From Rhipidocladum racemiflorum (taxonomy: Eukaryota; Streptophyta; Magnoliopsida; Poales; Poaceae): a stretch of DNA of 64,000 nt. A model generated the notes under the pieces. It worked only from the letters and a program-made list of their open reading frames with translations, was not told the DNA's origin and searched no databases. Position 1 is the first letter of the stretch; each line of letters opens with the position of its first letter. The translations under genes were made by a program, and so were the position numbers. Location of the stretch: contig CM070570.1 of assembly GCA_036346355.1 (NCBI GenBank), forward strand, positions 5,278,649-5,342,648, written 5' to 3'. Positions 11,501 to 23,859 of this stretch are shown here, one piece after another.

Positions 11501-12135
11501 CCACATGGCCATCCATCTGTCAATTAGGTAGACATGGAGCTCCGCCACGACTCCCTTAGCTCATCACTGGCTTCAATTACAGCTCGGACCACCGTACCAC
11601 CGCCGCGCCAAGCTCCCTTCTTCCCCGGCTCTAGCTCATGGTGCCAGGCTTCCCCGGCCATTCCCCCTTTGCCCCAAGGTATCAGGGCAAGTCTAATATG
11701 GCCCTAGATGCTTAATACACGCTCCTTCGAGCTCGAGCAACCGTCTAGTGCTGCCACGGCCGAATGCCATTTTCGCCGCCGCACTGCTTCGCCATGAGCC
11801 CATTTCTGGTCAACCCCGAGACCAATAGCTGTACGCCCTATGTCACACCCTCCCACTTGTCGAGCCGCGCCCGACCAATTCCGACCTCTGTTCGCCGTCG
11901 AAGAGCCTCGCGCCACCACGCTCTATTTTGGTAACTATCTCCGAATACTGTGCCTGTTACTGTATTTACCGCGTCCATAACTGAAACCTTGATTTCCATC
12001 ACGTTTCCATTTCGAGCGTAACTACCCCAGATCCTGGCGCCTTTGTTGCCACTTTCCCGTTCATGAGATGGACACGATCTTCGACTATACCCCGAGTAAC
12101 CACTTGGCCCTGACTTGGCCGTTTTGCCATTCCCG

Positions 12136-12250
12136 AGCATGGATGCTCGTGGGCAGCTTAGATGCTCGTTGCCGAGCATGATCGCTCAAGGGCGAGCATG
12201 AGTGCTCGTGGTTCGAGCGTCGGTGCTCTTGGTCGAGCACTGGGTCACTC
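12136..12250. repeat. GAGC...GCTC palindromic module cluster
   Basis: Within 115 bp, GAGC and GCTC boxes alternate in at least four small palindromic modules: GAGCATGGATGCTC, GAGCATGATCGCTC, GAGCATGAGTGCTC and GAGCGTCGGTGCTC. It lies just inside the CACTA end and may be part of that element. Confidence 0.65.
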
Positions 12251-12349
12251 AAGGTCTCTCCTTGGGAACATCGTCCAAGGGCATTCATGGTCGACTAACG
12301 CTGGCTGTCAGGGTAGAACGGTCTTTATGGAAAGTGTTCCAATCCCCGA

Positions 12350-12510
12350 CAACTTCCAAATTAGAACATCTGTGATGACTTTTTTCACAGAAGATTGAAA
12401 AACCGTCTGTGATGACTTAAGTTATCATTGACAGTTTGATGCAGACGGTTCACAAAACCGTCTGTGATATGGTTTGTGAACCGTCTGTGATGAGGATTTA
12501 TATAGTAGTG
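12350..12510. mobile_element. CACTA (En/Spm) transposon terminus with subterminal repeats
   Basis: Read from the right end on the minus strand, the sequence starts CACTACTATATAAATCC. It is followed by several copies of ACAGACGGTT in alternating orientations (12395-12495). CACTA elements start with CACTA, carry short subterminal transposase-binding repeats and duplicate 3 bp of target. The element body lies to the left; I did not find its other end in the window or a transposase. Confidence 0.78.
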
Positions 12511-12539
12511 GTATCCAAGTTATAATGGCTTAGATTAAA

Positions 12540-14250
12540 AAAGTTCATACCAAATACAATAAAAAATAGCAAAAATTCATAATAAAAATAAAAAACTTAT
12601 GGCATGTCTCTCAGAGTTGCTTACATAAAAGAAAAATGGGCTTGAAATTCTCAAAAAAGGCAAAATATATATCCATTAAAAATAGGCTTGAAATTCTCAA
12701 AAAAGGCAAAATATATATCCATTAATTTGGTGTACCCTAGCTAAATTGAATTGTACTAGCAATTGGATGCTATTATTTAAAGAAAAACATCTAATCATTT
12801 GTCTAGCAGGCTTAAGTAACAACGGCCTAGATTAAATGAAAGAGTTAATACCAAGTACAATAAAAAATAACATAAATATGAAATAAAAAAATTTAGCTAT
12901 TTGATTTTCATACGAACTCAATATTAAACCCGTATGTAGCAAAAATTCAAAATACAAGTTAGATGAAAATTAACAGTTGGATTTGTATATGTATTCTGAC
13001 CTAAAACTAATATTAAAAATTCAATAAAAATTAAAATTAAAATTAACGGCTTAGATTAGAACAAAGATTCCATACCAAATAGAATATTTTTTTTAAAAAA
13101 ATCAAAATAGAAAATTAAAAAGAAATCAACCATTTTACTTTCATACGAGCTTCAATTAAAACATGTACATACTTGAAATTCATAATAAAAATTAATAGTT
13201 GGATTTGTATACAAATTCTAACATAAAACTGACATGCACACTTTAATAAAAAAAATAACAATCAAAATTATCATAAATTAGTAGTAAAAAAGGAAGTCAG
13301 CCATTTGGTTTTCATACAAAGTCCAAATTAAAACATGTACGTAGTAGAGATTCTGAATAAAAATTAGATGAAATTTAACAGTTGGATTTGTATACAAATT
13401 CTAAACTAAAATTGAAATTCGAAAAGCTCATAGCATGTCTTTCAGAGTTGTTAAGAAAAAAGAGAAATATGTTAAAAATTCTCACAAAAAAAAGCAAAAA
13501 ACATCTATCCCTTAATCTAGTGAACCCTAACTAAGTTAAATTATAGTATCCATTGAATGCTATTATTTAAATACAAACATTTAACCTTCTATATAGCGGA
13601 CCCGAGTTATAATAACTAGATTAAAATAAATAGTCCATCCTAAGTACAATAAAAATAACAAAATTTTGGAATAAAAAATAAAAGAAATTAGCCATTTGAT
13701 TCATATGAACTCCAAATTAAAACTCATATATAGCTAAAATTCACAGTAAAAATTATATAAAAAATTAGCATTTTGATTTGTACATGAATTATAGTCTACA
13801 ACTAATATTCGAAATTAAATAAAAAATAAGAATAATTCGAAGAAAGATTACATACCAAATACAACAAAAATTAACAAAAATTTAGAATAAAAAATAAAAG
13901 GAAATCAACTGTTTATTTTTCATACTAACTCAATTAAAACAAGTATATACTTGAAATTCAGAATAAAAATTAATAGCTGTATCTATATATGACTTCTATT
14001 CTAAAACTAATATGCAAAACTAAATAACAATAAGAGCAAAATTAACATAAATAAAAAATAAAAAATAAAAGAAAATTAGCCATTTGGTTTTCATATGAAC
14101 TCTAAACTAAAACATTTACATGGCTGAAATTATGAATAAAAATTAGAAAACAATCAAGAGTTAGATTTGTATACAAATTCTAACCTTAAACTAAACTTAA
14201 AACTAAATAAAAGATAACAAAATAATAAAAATAAAATAAAATAATCTCTT
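12540..14250. repeat. Degenerate AT-rich tandem array, unit ~190-225 bp
   Basis: Landmarks recur in order: GGCTTAGATTA, ACCAAATACAATAAAAA, GCCATTTGATTTTCATA, AAACATGTACATAG and AGTTGGATTTGTATACAAATTCTAA. The last appears near 12973, 13198, 13380, 13768, 13975 and 14160, giving a spacing near 190-225 bp or its double. Units are strongly diverged. A recent 46-bp-period duplication lies at 12639-12725 (two identical 41-bp copies). No coding potential is seen. This could be an old satellite or the internal repeat of a non-autonomous element. Confidence 0.65.
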
Positions 14251-15110
14251 ATTTTTCAATCCCATACTAAATGAAAATTTTAATTCTAGTTTTATTCAGA
14301 ATTAAAATTCCATAAATATGCTAGTTTGAGAAGAAAAAAAACAAGGAATTTGATTTGTGTGTGTATACATATATTATTAGCTATTATGTAACTAAAATCA
14401 ATGATATTTTTTTTTTACAATTGCTAAGAAAATATAGAATATGTGAAAATTTCTTTTTAAAAATTATGACTTTTTATTTGGTGAACCTACACGGAATGAA
14501 GGGGTTAAAAGGTTGACGCATTGACAGCCGTTCACTCTACTATACCGTTATAAACAATGTGATATGTATTAAAAGAAGCGCTGAAAGAATGAAACAAACA
14601 TTGCAATAATGAAATGAATAGATGATATAAATGAAAAATATTTTGTTATGCTACATTTACTGTTTTGTTATGCAAGTATTTGAGGAAGATTCCGAGTTCA
14701 ACTATAGAATGCCCCTAATTTTGATTTTTTTTTTTTTTCTCCAAACCGTTTCTTCTCCCACGGGAATCTCGTGGCCGGGTTGATGCTGCCATCGTGTTTA
14801 ATGAAGCCAATGGCGCTAATACTCGTGGATCATGGAGAGCCGTATGCCTCTTGTGCATCTGGCAGATGATGCAGCTTGACAGAGACTGGTGGCCCCCACT
14901 GTCGGTCACCTCACCCTTGCACCGTAGTAGTAGTACTAAGCGACTGGAGCCGCACTGCACGTCTGCATTCTGCACCAGATCCCATTGGTTACTCTTAAAT
15001 CTCGACAGATCGGATGAGACTTGCACCATAACATAAAGAGATCTTCCCTCGTGTACCGGCGAGCTGCAGAACACAACCACCGCCTCTCCCGTCCACTGCT
15101 CGATCCAGCC
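14251..15110 (+). promoter_or_regulatory. Upstream region of the ATS3-like gene
   Basis: AT-rich DNA to about 14740, including a T15 tract, then mixed-composition sequence up to the start codon. No convincing TATA box or seed-specific RY element was identified. Open frames on the minus strand here are shadows. Confidence 0.35.
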
Positions 15111-15665
15111 ATGGCTCGCGGGAAGCTCGTCCTGCTCGCCCTCGCCGTCTCCTCCTGCCTCCGCCTCGTCTCCGCGCTCCAGCCACTTCCACGCCCCGAC
15201 CATCTCGCGCAGACCACCACCGAGTCATCATCAGCGCAAGGAGACGGCGGCCGCGGGGCGAGAGAGCGGACGTGCTGGTACACGGTGCGGATCAAGACGA
15301 GCTGCTCGTCTCCGCCGCGCACATCGGACGCGGTCAGCCTCGCGTTCGGGGACGCCTACCGCAACGAGGTGTACGCGGCGGGGCTGGCTTCGTCGTCGTC
15401 GTCGAGCGCGTTCGAGCGGTGCGCCACGGACACGTTCCGGATCGGGGGGCCCTGCGGCTACGGCGTCTGCTACCTCTACCTCCGCCGCGCCGGCCGCGTC
15501 GGGTGGACGCCCGAGTGGGTAAGGGTCTACGAGCCCACCTCCGACACGCCCTCCACCTTCTACTACGGCGACCCCCTCCCCGATAGCGTCTGGTACGGGT
15601 TCAACCGCTGCCCGCACCGCGCCGCCGCCTCTTCTCCTTCCTCTGCTGCTGCTCAGGCGCTGTAG
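15111..15665 (+). CDS. Embryo-specific protein 3 (ATS3)-like, PLAT-domain secreted protein
   Basis: A single-exon frame of 184 residues. The start was chosen at MARGKLVLLALAVSSCLRLV because it gives a signal peptide of about 22 residues, and the ATG is in a good plant context (GCCATGGCT). An earlier in-frame ATG at 15021 would put non-hydrophobic sequence in front. The mature part has the ATS3 family pattern: CWYTVRIKTSC, SLAFGDAYRNEVY, FERCATDTFRIGGPCGYGVC, YLYLRRAG, GWTPEWVRVYEP and SVWYGFNRCP. The cysteines probably form disulfides. ATS3 proteins are small secreted PLAT/LH2-like beta-sandwich proteins, some expressed in embryos; their biochemical role is uncertain. The 3' flank is interrupted 115 bp past the stop by a copia element. 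The C-terminal tail is Ala/Ser-rich and probably disordered. Confidence 0.88.
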   Translation: MARGKLVLLALAVSSCLRLVSALQPLPRPDHLAQTTTESSSAQGDGGRGARERTCWYTVRIKTSCSSPPRTSDAVSLAFGDAYRNEVYAAGLASSSSSSAFERCATDTFRIGGPCGYGVCYLYLRRAGRVGWTPEWVRVYEPTSDTPSTFYYGDPLPDSVWYGFNRCPHRAAASSPSSAAAQAL

Positions 15666-16369
15666 TAGCAATGGTTTGTGGTACATGATCATGACGCAGA
15701 TCGAGCAGCGCTTGAGTAATGATTGCTGGAGCGAGGTGTGTGCGAGAAATATTATTTCTATTTTGCTACGGGTGGGGTGTGTTAGACAACCTCGCTATCG
15801 AATAGTCCGGGGTTGCCTAATAGATCTCAAGTGGAGAATAGACAGGGAGAAAAGAGAGACACAATATGAGGAGGAACGGGCCTGCTTTATTATTCTGTAT
15901 GCTTCTATGTACAATGGGGTGACACTGCCTTCCTATATATAAGCGGTTCTGCTTTAGAGATAAGGAAGAGTCCATATCGGATACGAATCCGCTTTCCTAA
16001 CAGGATACGAACTGCTTCCTAACACTCCCCTTGGACTCTTCGCTGCGAGATGCATACGCCTCATTAAAACTCCATAAAACCCAGTGGGAAAAATAATTGG
16101 AGAAAGAGTACATAGCACACGCTGTCGTGTTGCACGGATTGCCTCATCAAAAACCTTATGTAAGACAACTTCAATGAAAAACTTACTTAAGGAAAAGAGT
16201 ACAATCCACCCAAACTTCAATGTTAATCTTCAAGATTTACGTTGGGTACTCAAACTTCATGTTTGAGATTTATGTAGGAGTATGTGAAAAATCTCCCCTG
16301 AAATCTGCACTTCTCTAAGCCTCATCATCCCGATTCCTCTAATACATCTTTCAAAGGAAGATGCCGAGT

Positions 16370-19300
16370 GACTTAGTGAATAAATCTGCAGATTTTCACA
16401 CGACTTAGTATGCAAGATATCTTTATCTCGCTCATCTTATGCATTTCATGAGCATAAAAGAACTTGGGGTTGATATGCTTTGTAAGGTTACTCTTCACAT
16501 ATCCCATTTGTACTTGTGCAACACAAGTCGCATTATCTTCATAGATAATAGTGGGGTTTGTTCCATGTTCGTGCCACATGACTTACGGATGTGGTGAACC
16601 ATTCTTCAAGCCATGCACATTCCCCGAGAGGCTTCATACAATGCAATGATTTACGAGTGGTTAGTCGACGTCGAGACAAGAGTCTGCTTAGACGACTTCC
16701 AAGAAATTGCCGTTCCACCGCAAAGGAAAACATACCCAGTTTGTGACTTGCCAGTATGCGGGTCCGATAGGTACCCATCATCGGCATAGCCAACTAAATT
16801 CAATTCATTGTTTCTTCTGTAAAACAAGCTGAGGTCTTTGCTTCCTTGAAGGTAACGGAAGATGTCCTTCACCCCTTTCCAATGCCTTTTGGTGGGTTCT
16901 GCACTGTACCGCGCTAGCAAATTCACGGCAAACGCAATGTCCGGCCTAGTGCTATTCGCAAGGTACATGAGCGCTCCAATTGCACTCAAGTATGGGAATT
17001 CCGCTCCCAGGACTTCCTCCCCCTCTTCTTTAGGCCTGTACGGGTCTAGGTCTGCTTGGAGTGACCTTCCGACCATTGGGGTCTTTGCGGGGTATGCCTT
17101 TTCAAAGCCAAATCTCTCCAACACTTTCTGCGTGTAGGATGCTTGGTGTACCAAGATTCCGCCTTGGACATGTTCAAGCTGCAAGCCTAAACAGAACTTG
17201 GTTTTACCCAAGTCTTTCATTTCAAACTCAGATTTCAAGTATGTGCATGCTTCTTCAATTTCCTCATCCGTCCCAATGATGTTCAAGTCATCTACATAGA
17301 CGGAGATTATACAAAATCCATTCGTGGATCGTTGTATAAATACACATGGACAATCTTCGCTGTTCGTGTAGCCTTTCTTGCAGAGAAAGTCACTCAAACG
17401 ATTGTACCACATTCTTCCTCGATCGTTTTAGCCCATACGGTGATTTCTCCAATTTCACACTTTGTATAGGTTTCTGCTTGCTCTGTCTTGGTTCGGGATA
17501 GGGATACCTTCCCAGGTACTTTCATATAAATCTCCGAATCCAAGTTTCCATACAAATATGCCGTGACAACATCCATTAGCTTCATTTTCAACTTCAAGTT
17601 GATCGCCATTGAGATCAAGTATCTAAAGGTAATTCCACCCATGATCGGAGAATAGGTTTCTTCATAATCAACCCAGGACGTTGAGTGAAACCTTGAGCGA
17701 CAAGCCTTGCCTTGTACCTTACAACTTCATTGTTTTCGTTTCTCTTGCGAACAAAACCCATTTGTGACCTACGGGGTTTATATGGGGAGGCGTATGGCAC
17801 ACAGTGCCCAAACACCTCTCTTTTGTTCAGAGAGACTAACTCAAGGTGATTGCCTTCTTCCAATCTTCCCAATCGAGCCTTTTCTTGCACTCTGCGAGAG
17901 ATACGGGCTCGGGATCATGATTAATGATCGTGGCAATCTTCTTTGCAAAGTATGCATCGACATTGGCTGTTGCTCTATTCATTGATTCTCCGTTATTACA
18001 AAGTTTATGGCCATTTCATCATGGGGTGCTTCGTGCACTTCTACTTGCTCTTCATTGCTATTTCCCAGTCCAGAAGCAAGTTCCTTTAGTTTTTCTCCGC
18101 CAATGTGTGCGCACACATTATTTTCGGCGGCTTCTTCCAATGGAAGGTTCAGATCTGGAATTGCCTTTTCCACGAGGCTTCTTTCCAAAGGCAGGTCTCA
18201 ATCGGCTCCCCTTCTTGCTTTGGGGGCACTTTTGTGATTGGTGTGGTAAGTCCTCTCGCTTGATTTTCCCAGACGTCTCCGGGTACTTTGGGTTTGAGAA
18301 GCCGATCTCCTGTTCTTTTTCTTTGAGGCCTCTGAACAGGATGAGGGATACCTTCGCTTTCTTTGGTATTTCCACCCTCTCTGGTGCATTTCTTGCTGGT
18401 ACATGCGACTTAACCACGCTCTTGAGATCACAAAAATGATCAGGCGGTTCATTTGCTAAATTCGCAAATCAATTATCTTCCGGACTTCTTGATTTGCTTC
18501 ATTAGTGCGAGGGTCATGCGCTGGGATCCCAGTGGAATGCCATACTATTTCCGGCATTTTTCATCTAATGGTTGATTCTCTCCCCCTAATGACGGAAATG
18601 GTCCTCGTCAAAGATGCAATCGAATCGGGTGTGTGCAAGTCTCCATCATGGGTTCCAAATACACGATTATGGATGCACTCTCATAACCAACGTATATCCC
18701 AGACTTGCGGAGAGGGCCCATTGCAGTCATTGTGGGGGTGGTATAGGTACATATACCATACAACCAAATTTTCTAAGATGGGAAATCTTCGGATAACCCC
18801 TTGCACTAATTGCATTGGTGAATGGATGTTGTAGGCCGATGGTCTATAATTGATGAGTCTGCGTGCAGGCAGATGCGTGTCCCCAACAAGTGTTGGGCAA
18901 GTTACAACTCGCAAGAGCGGTCCGGCAATGAACTTAATCCTTTTATTAGTGCTTCACTAGCCCATTTTGCGTATGGACGTGCGATGCAGTGCTCAACGCT
19001 TATTCCCGTTGCTGTGCAATAATCATCAAATGCCTTGGAAGTGAATTCACCGGCATTGTCCATTCGAATGGACTTCACGCGATGATCAGGAAAAGCATTC
19101 TTAATTCTGATGATCTGCGAGATCAGTTTTGCGAATGCATGATTCCTTGTTGACAAAGAAACATGTATGCGACCATTTCGAGGAAGCATCAATGAGCACC
19201 ATAAAGTATCGAACGGCTACGACAAGGGCTGAATCGGACCGCAAATATCCCTCGAATGCGTTCCAGAATGCAGGGATTTCATGTTGCACTTTCATAACAG

Positions 19301-19890
19301 AGGGTCTAGTTATTAATTTCCCGGTGGCACATGCATGGCACACAAAATCTTCGTGATTCGGGAAATTCTTAACATTAATGCCATGACCTTGTGAGTTGTT
19401 AACTATATTTCTCATCAATCTAAGACCAGGATGACCTAATCTACAATGCCATAAAGCAAATAATTCAGAGCTTCTAAAGACAGTCTTCAAAGAAGTATAC
19501 AAGCGTGTGCATTGATTTTCGTGTAGTACAACCCAGATTAATATGAGGGAAATTTTTCTATTACCATCTTTCCATATTCAGCGTTCTTCACAATTCAAAA
19601 GTGTTCTTTGCCATTTTCTTCATTGGTTTCTACGTGAAACCCATTGGCGCGGATATCTTTGAAACTTAAGAGAGTGCGGGTTGATTCAGGGTACAAGAGG
19701 GCTTCTTCAATTACCAAAGTTGTACCCATTGGCAATATAATTGTGGCTCTTCCCGAGCCTATTATATGCAGATCGCTTCTGCGATAGTCGTAATCCTTCC
19801 AGCGTTCTTCGTGATCGTCTGGAAGTATTTCGACTCTCTTAAGATGGTATTTGTTGTGCCACTATCAACAATGCATATTTCCTCCATTGG
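16370..19890 (-). pseudogene. Degenerate copia pol (protease, integrase, RT, RNase H)
   Basis: In transcript order: a protease-like DSGTTNTIL at about 19870; then gag-pre-integrase LWHCRLGHPGLRLM with CHACATGK (19330-19460); integrase pieces VLIDASSKWS and IRMDNAGEFTSKAF with ARPYAKWASEAL (18930-19230). Next comes the connection region MDVVTAYLYGNLDSEIYMKVP (17500-17600). The reverse transcriptase with YVDD in the SVYVDDLNIIGT context and RPDIAFAVNLLARYS follows (16650-17410), then RNase H with YADD and ECAWLEEWF, ending in EDNATCVAQVQMGY at 16490. Copia order (integrase before RT) is clear. Frameshifts and stops separate the pieces, so no full polyprotein can be made. Confidence 0.88.
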
Positions 19891-20284
19891 GCGCTACACG
19901 ATTTCTAGATGAAAAGAAAAATAATTCTAATCATACAGTGGCTAAGTAATTCAAAAATTGCTTGTAAATAAAGAATACTGGAATAAAGAGTAAATTGCAA
20001 TTCTATTCATGAGAAAAAGTATGCTCTTCGAGAGCTTGCTATTCATTATGCAATCTAATGTCTATGTGAGATAATTCTGACAATTCATGTCAGTTCTTCA
20101 AAAACTCACGTTAGATAATGCCACACCTTTGCACATTCATAAGGTTCTTCCATTAGATTACTACGTGCAATCTAATAGGAAATGGCTGCTAGATTCAATA
20201 AAATGCATAATTGAATTCTCATGAGTTTCCAGCAAACTAAAAGAAAGCAATAATATCAAGATTCATATATACAAAGATAAATGC

Positions 20285-20460
20285 AAAATTCATAAGTACA
20301 AGATTCATAAGTACGGAATTCATAAATGCAAAATTCATAAGTGCGAGATTCATAAATGCAGGATTCATAAATACATTATTCATAACTGCAAAATTCATAT
20401 ATACACAGATTCATAAATATTCAGAATAAACAATAATTGCACAATTCATAAATTCATAAA
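20285..20460. repeat. ~15-bp minisatellite (AATTCATAAGTGC-like)
   Basis: About ten copies of a motif such as AAATTCATAAGTGCG or GATTCATAAATGCAG follow one another with small changes, inside the gag-less leader of the copia element. Scattered copies continue to 21060. Confidence 0.75.
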
Positions 20461-22781
20461 TGCGGAAATAAATTCTCAGAAATTTCCGAATTTTTCTTAG
20501 TATTTGGCAATTTTCTGTTAATTATACATCAATTTTCCAGCATCACTTGATAACAGAAAATAAATTGCAACATGAATTAAACATGGCATAAGTCTAATTA
20601 CAACTTATATAATTCTTGTTGGTCGAAACGAGCAGGTAATGAATATCTCTGTCAATTTGACTCTTGGCCAGTCAACTCGCCCTAGGGCTCACATGAGGGA
20701 GGGAGCACTTCCCGTTTCCGGGTGCCAATTAAAGAACCAAGCCTCATGTGTGTTTTCCTAGACACCAATTGTCTCATATCTGTTTATTCATTACCAAAAT
20801 CAAATCCCAACCACTCATGTTCTCATTTTATGCCATATGAAATATTCTGAAATTTTCCTAGCACTTTTCATAATTTCTGCTAATTTCCAAGCAATTTTCA
20901 GAATTACTTTACAACAGGAAATTGAATTTCAGCAAAAATCAACATGACATAATTCATAAATTCATAAATTCGGAAAATAAATTCTCAGGAATTTCCGATA
21001 TTCTAAACAGAGCAATTATTGCAAAAATTCATGCAAATATTCATAAATGCAGAAAATAAGGCTAAGTAAAAATTAAAACAAATCCAATAAAATTTTCATA
21101 TTTTTCTGTTATTTTCAGAATTTTTCAGGAATTTCTAATGCATTTTCAGGAAAAATAATAACAGAAAAAAAAAGGAATAAATAACCAGGGGCAAATGCGT
21201 AATTTTGCCTCCTTGCCCCTGTGCCCCACTCGGTTACTAAGCCAATTGCATATGGGCTTGGTTTTGTAACCAAATTGAAGTTTGTCACTTCATGTCCAGT
21301 CAAACAACTTGGACTTCACGTTCTCTAGTATTATGCATACATGCATGGGAGCTAACCTGTACAATCGCATGCTTGCATGGGAAACTAGCCTGTACAATCC
21401 ATGCGTGCATGGGAGCTAGCCAATGCAATGGATGGCCAAAGGCCCGACGCCTACGGCCTGAAGCTGATGCAATGCAATGGAATCAGCGGCAAATGGCAGG
21501 AGTTTCGGGCAGCGCCGCAAGAAGGCGGCAACGGCAAAGCGGCACGGGCGCGGGCGAGGCTGGCCGCGCGCGGCGCTGGCCCAACGCGTAGGCGCCAGAA
21601 CGGCTCGGTGGCTCCCGGGAGGCGACGGCTGCTATCAGCTACACGCGTGCCATTTAACGACGAGCCGTTGCTGCTGGCGTAACGCTGTTGTCGGGCGTGG
21701 CAGCCTATGCTTCGGCGGCCGCTAGTTGCTCCGGCCGACGGCGGATTGGGCTGGTCGCGCGCAGTAGGGCAGATCGGGCGCTGCAACGGCACTGCAGTGC
21801 GCGGACGCGCTTGGCGGCGGCAACGATCTGCAGCCCAAATGAGGCACGCAGTTCGGCGACTTCAAAGGACAGCGGGCGCGGCCTGCAAGGCCAATCGAAG
21901 CGCTGGCTGGAGTCCAACTGCCGGTTCTTCAAGGTCGGCACGGCGTTGCTTCGTGCAATGCGCGTGACGGGCCGGCGATTGGACGCGACGGACAGCCGGC
22001 CGGTGGTGGTTTGTGCGCGAGTTAGCGGCGTCCGGTGGAGGTGCACTACGAGTGCTCTTAGGTGGATGCTGGGTGTGTCGCGGGGACCGGCCAGCCGGCT
22101 GGTCGGCTTCGATGTAGGCTTCGTGCCGAACAATCATGTACTGTAGCGACGGCTTCAAGCCGATTCTTTGTACTGGAGTTTCATGCTGCTTGTAGATGCA
22201 TTCATACATGTGTGAAGGCTTCATGCCGATCTGTAGCTGCGTGCTACAGTACATTAGATTGTAGATGTAAAATACAAACGAGCGATTAGATTCAATCATC
22301 GCTCATGCGAGATTACTCACGTTCTTGATGCTTGAACCGTTGGCTATCGCGTAGGATAGAGTCGCGTAGGACCTTTTCGGCAATCCGAGTGGATGCCGGC
22401 GTGGTGACGAGTTGATTGCAGATCGGATCGGGCGATCAATCGCCGGTAGTAGACGTTCGTCGTCGTCGATGATCCTTCGCTTCTTGTCTTTTCTCACCTT
22501 TCAATCTTTCTCCGGTAGAGCTTCGTGCTGATAACGTGTTAGACAACCTCGCTATCGAATAGTCCGGGGTTGCCTAATAGATCTCAAGTGGAGAATAGAC
22601 AGGGAGAAAAGAGAGACACAATATGAGGAGGAACGGGCCTGCTTTATTATTCTGTATGCTTCTATGTACAATGGGGTGACCCCCTGCCTCCTATATATAG
22701 CGGTTCTGCTTTAGAGATAAGGAAGAGTCCATATCGGATACGAATCCGTTTCCTAACAGGATACGAATCCGTTTCCTAACA

Positions 22782-23859
22782 GGGTGTACGTGCTATGCAT
22801 CTGTAATAATCCCGATCGGAAATACCAGTAATAAAACCGATCTGATCTGTCTGTTTTGAGCAATGCTTCTATATTTTTTCATCCAATGCAAGTTGCATAA
22901 ATATTGAAGCAAGCGAAAGGATAAGTAATTCTCATATACTTTTCATTAATATTTTAATATTTATGTAATTTTAAAAAAGAAAAGCACCTAAGCACCTCCC
23001 GTAAAAATCGTTTCTTTCTTCCGAAAATAGAGAGTGTTTCAATGTGTGAAACGATCAAAGCGTGACTCCCATGTAGGTCAACGACTCCATGATGAAGCCA
23101 TGCCACAAACGATCTGGATCCGCTGCAACCTTGAAGCCGCCGTAATACTACAGCTTGGTCCCAGCCATTTGTTTCCAATCTGACGTTTTGGAGTAAATTT
23201 TGCATCGTTGGATCAACTGTTGGATCTAACGGGGAAGGCATGGGCAGGGTTTCCAATTTTGTTTTAATTTTTTTTTTACGCCCACCGAATTATTTCAAAA
23301 ATTTCGGTGTAATTTTGGGACGAAACATCCTAACAAAATTTTGAACTTTTTGACAAAATGTGACTTCTTAACAAAATATAAATAAACTCACCGAAATGTA
23401 AATGGGGCAAGTATGTTGAGACCCACCGAAAGAACCAAATTTCACCGAAAATCTGGTCATGGTTGTTAGGGACCCTAAGATTGTGAAAATTGTTGATGTA
23501 CCCTTGTGTATTATGTCATTCACTATATACTTTTTAAAGGAAATTCACTACATATTTGGACATTGTTGTGATAAGACAATAATAAGAGATTAAATATCTC
23601 TCTCCTTTTTGACCCCTGCCAAAAAAGTGCATTGCCTCTCCTAGAACAACATGATTGGTGGAAAAAAAGTGTTTTTTCTTGCCTTCACAAAACTCTTTTG
23701 TGCAGCACTTTGAGGACTTCTTGAGGTCAATGTCTGCGCACCCCCACATTTACTTTTGAATTAATTCTTTATATACCACTAAAATTTAGTGAAATTTTTT
23801 AATATGTCGGTACTACCGCCCTGAGAGTAGTAAATGAGAGGGTGATGAGAAGATGAATA
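22782..23859 (+). other. Continuation of ATS3 3' flank, then intergenic DNA
   Basis: Directly after the target duplication the DNA continues GTGTACGTGCTATGCATC and contains AATAAA at about 22831, a plausible original polyadenylation signal of the ATS3-like gene, now 7 kb from its stop. From 22900 to 23859 I see no gene. Confidence 0.45.

Larger units (their letters stand above)
15780..22781 (-). mobile_element. 7.0-kb Ty1/copia LTR retrotransposon with 5-bp TSD
   Basis: Two direct 245-bp LTRs (15780-16024 and 22537-22781) are bounded by GGGTG at 15775-15779 and 22782-22786, a perfect 5-bp target duplication. LTRs read TGTTAG...CTAACA on either strand. The element is on the minus strand. The primer-binding region (CGTTATCAGCACGAAG) follows the LTR at 22536, and a polypurine tract (CCAAGGGGAG) precedes the LTR at 16024. 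Pol remnants lie at 16370-19890. No gag is recognisable between 19900 and 22500: that interval is AT-rich then GC-rich with short repeats. LTRs differ at few sites by eye, suggesting a fairly young insertion, but pol is broken. Confidence 0.93.

Noticed and set aside
15021..15110. Upstream ATG extending the ATS3-like protein by 30 residues
   Set aside because: The extension would bury the signal peptide. The ATG at 15111 has better context and family length.
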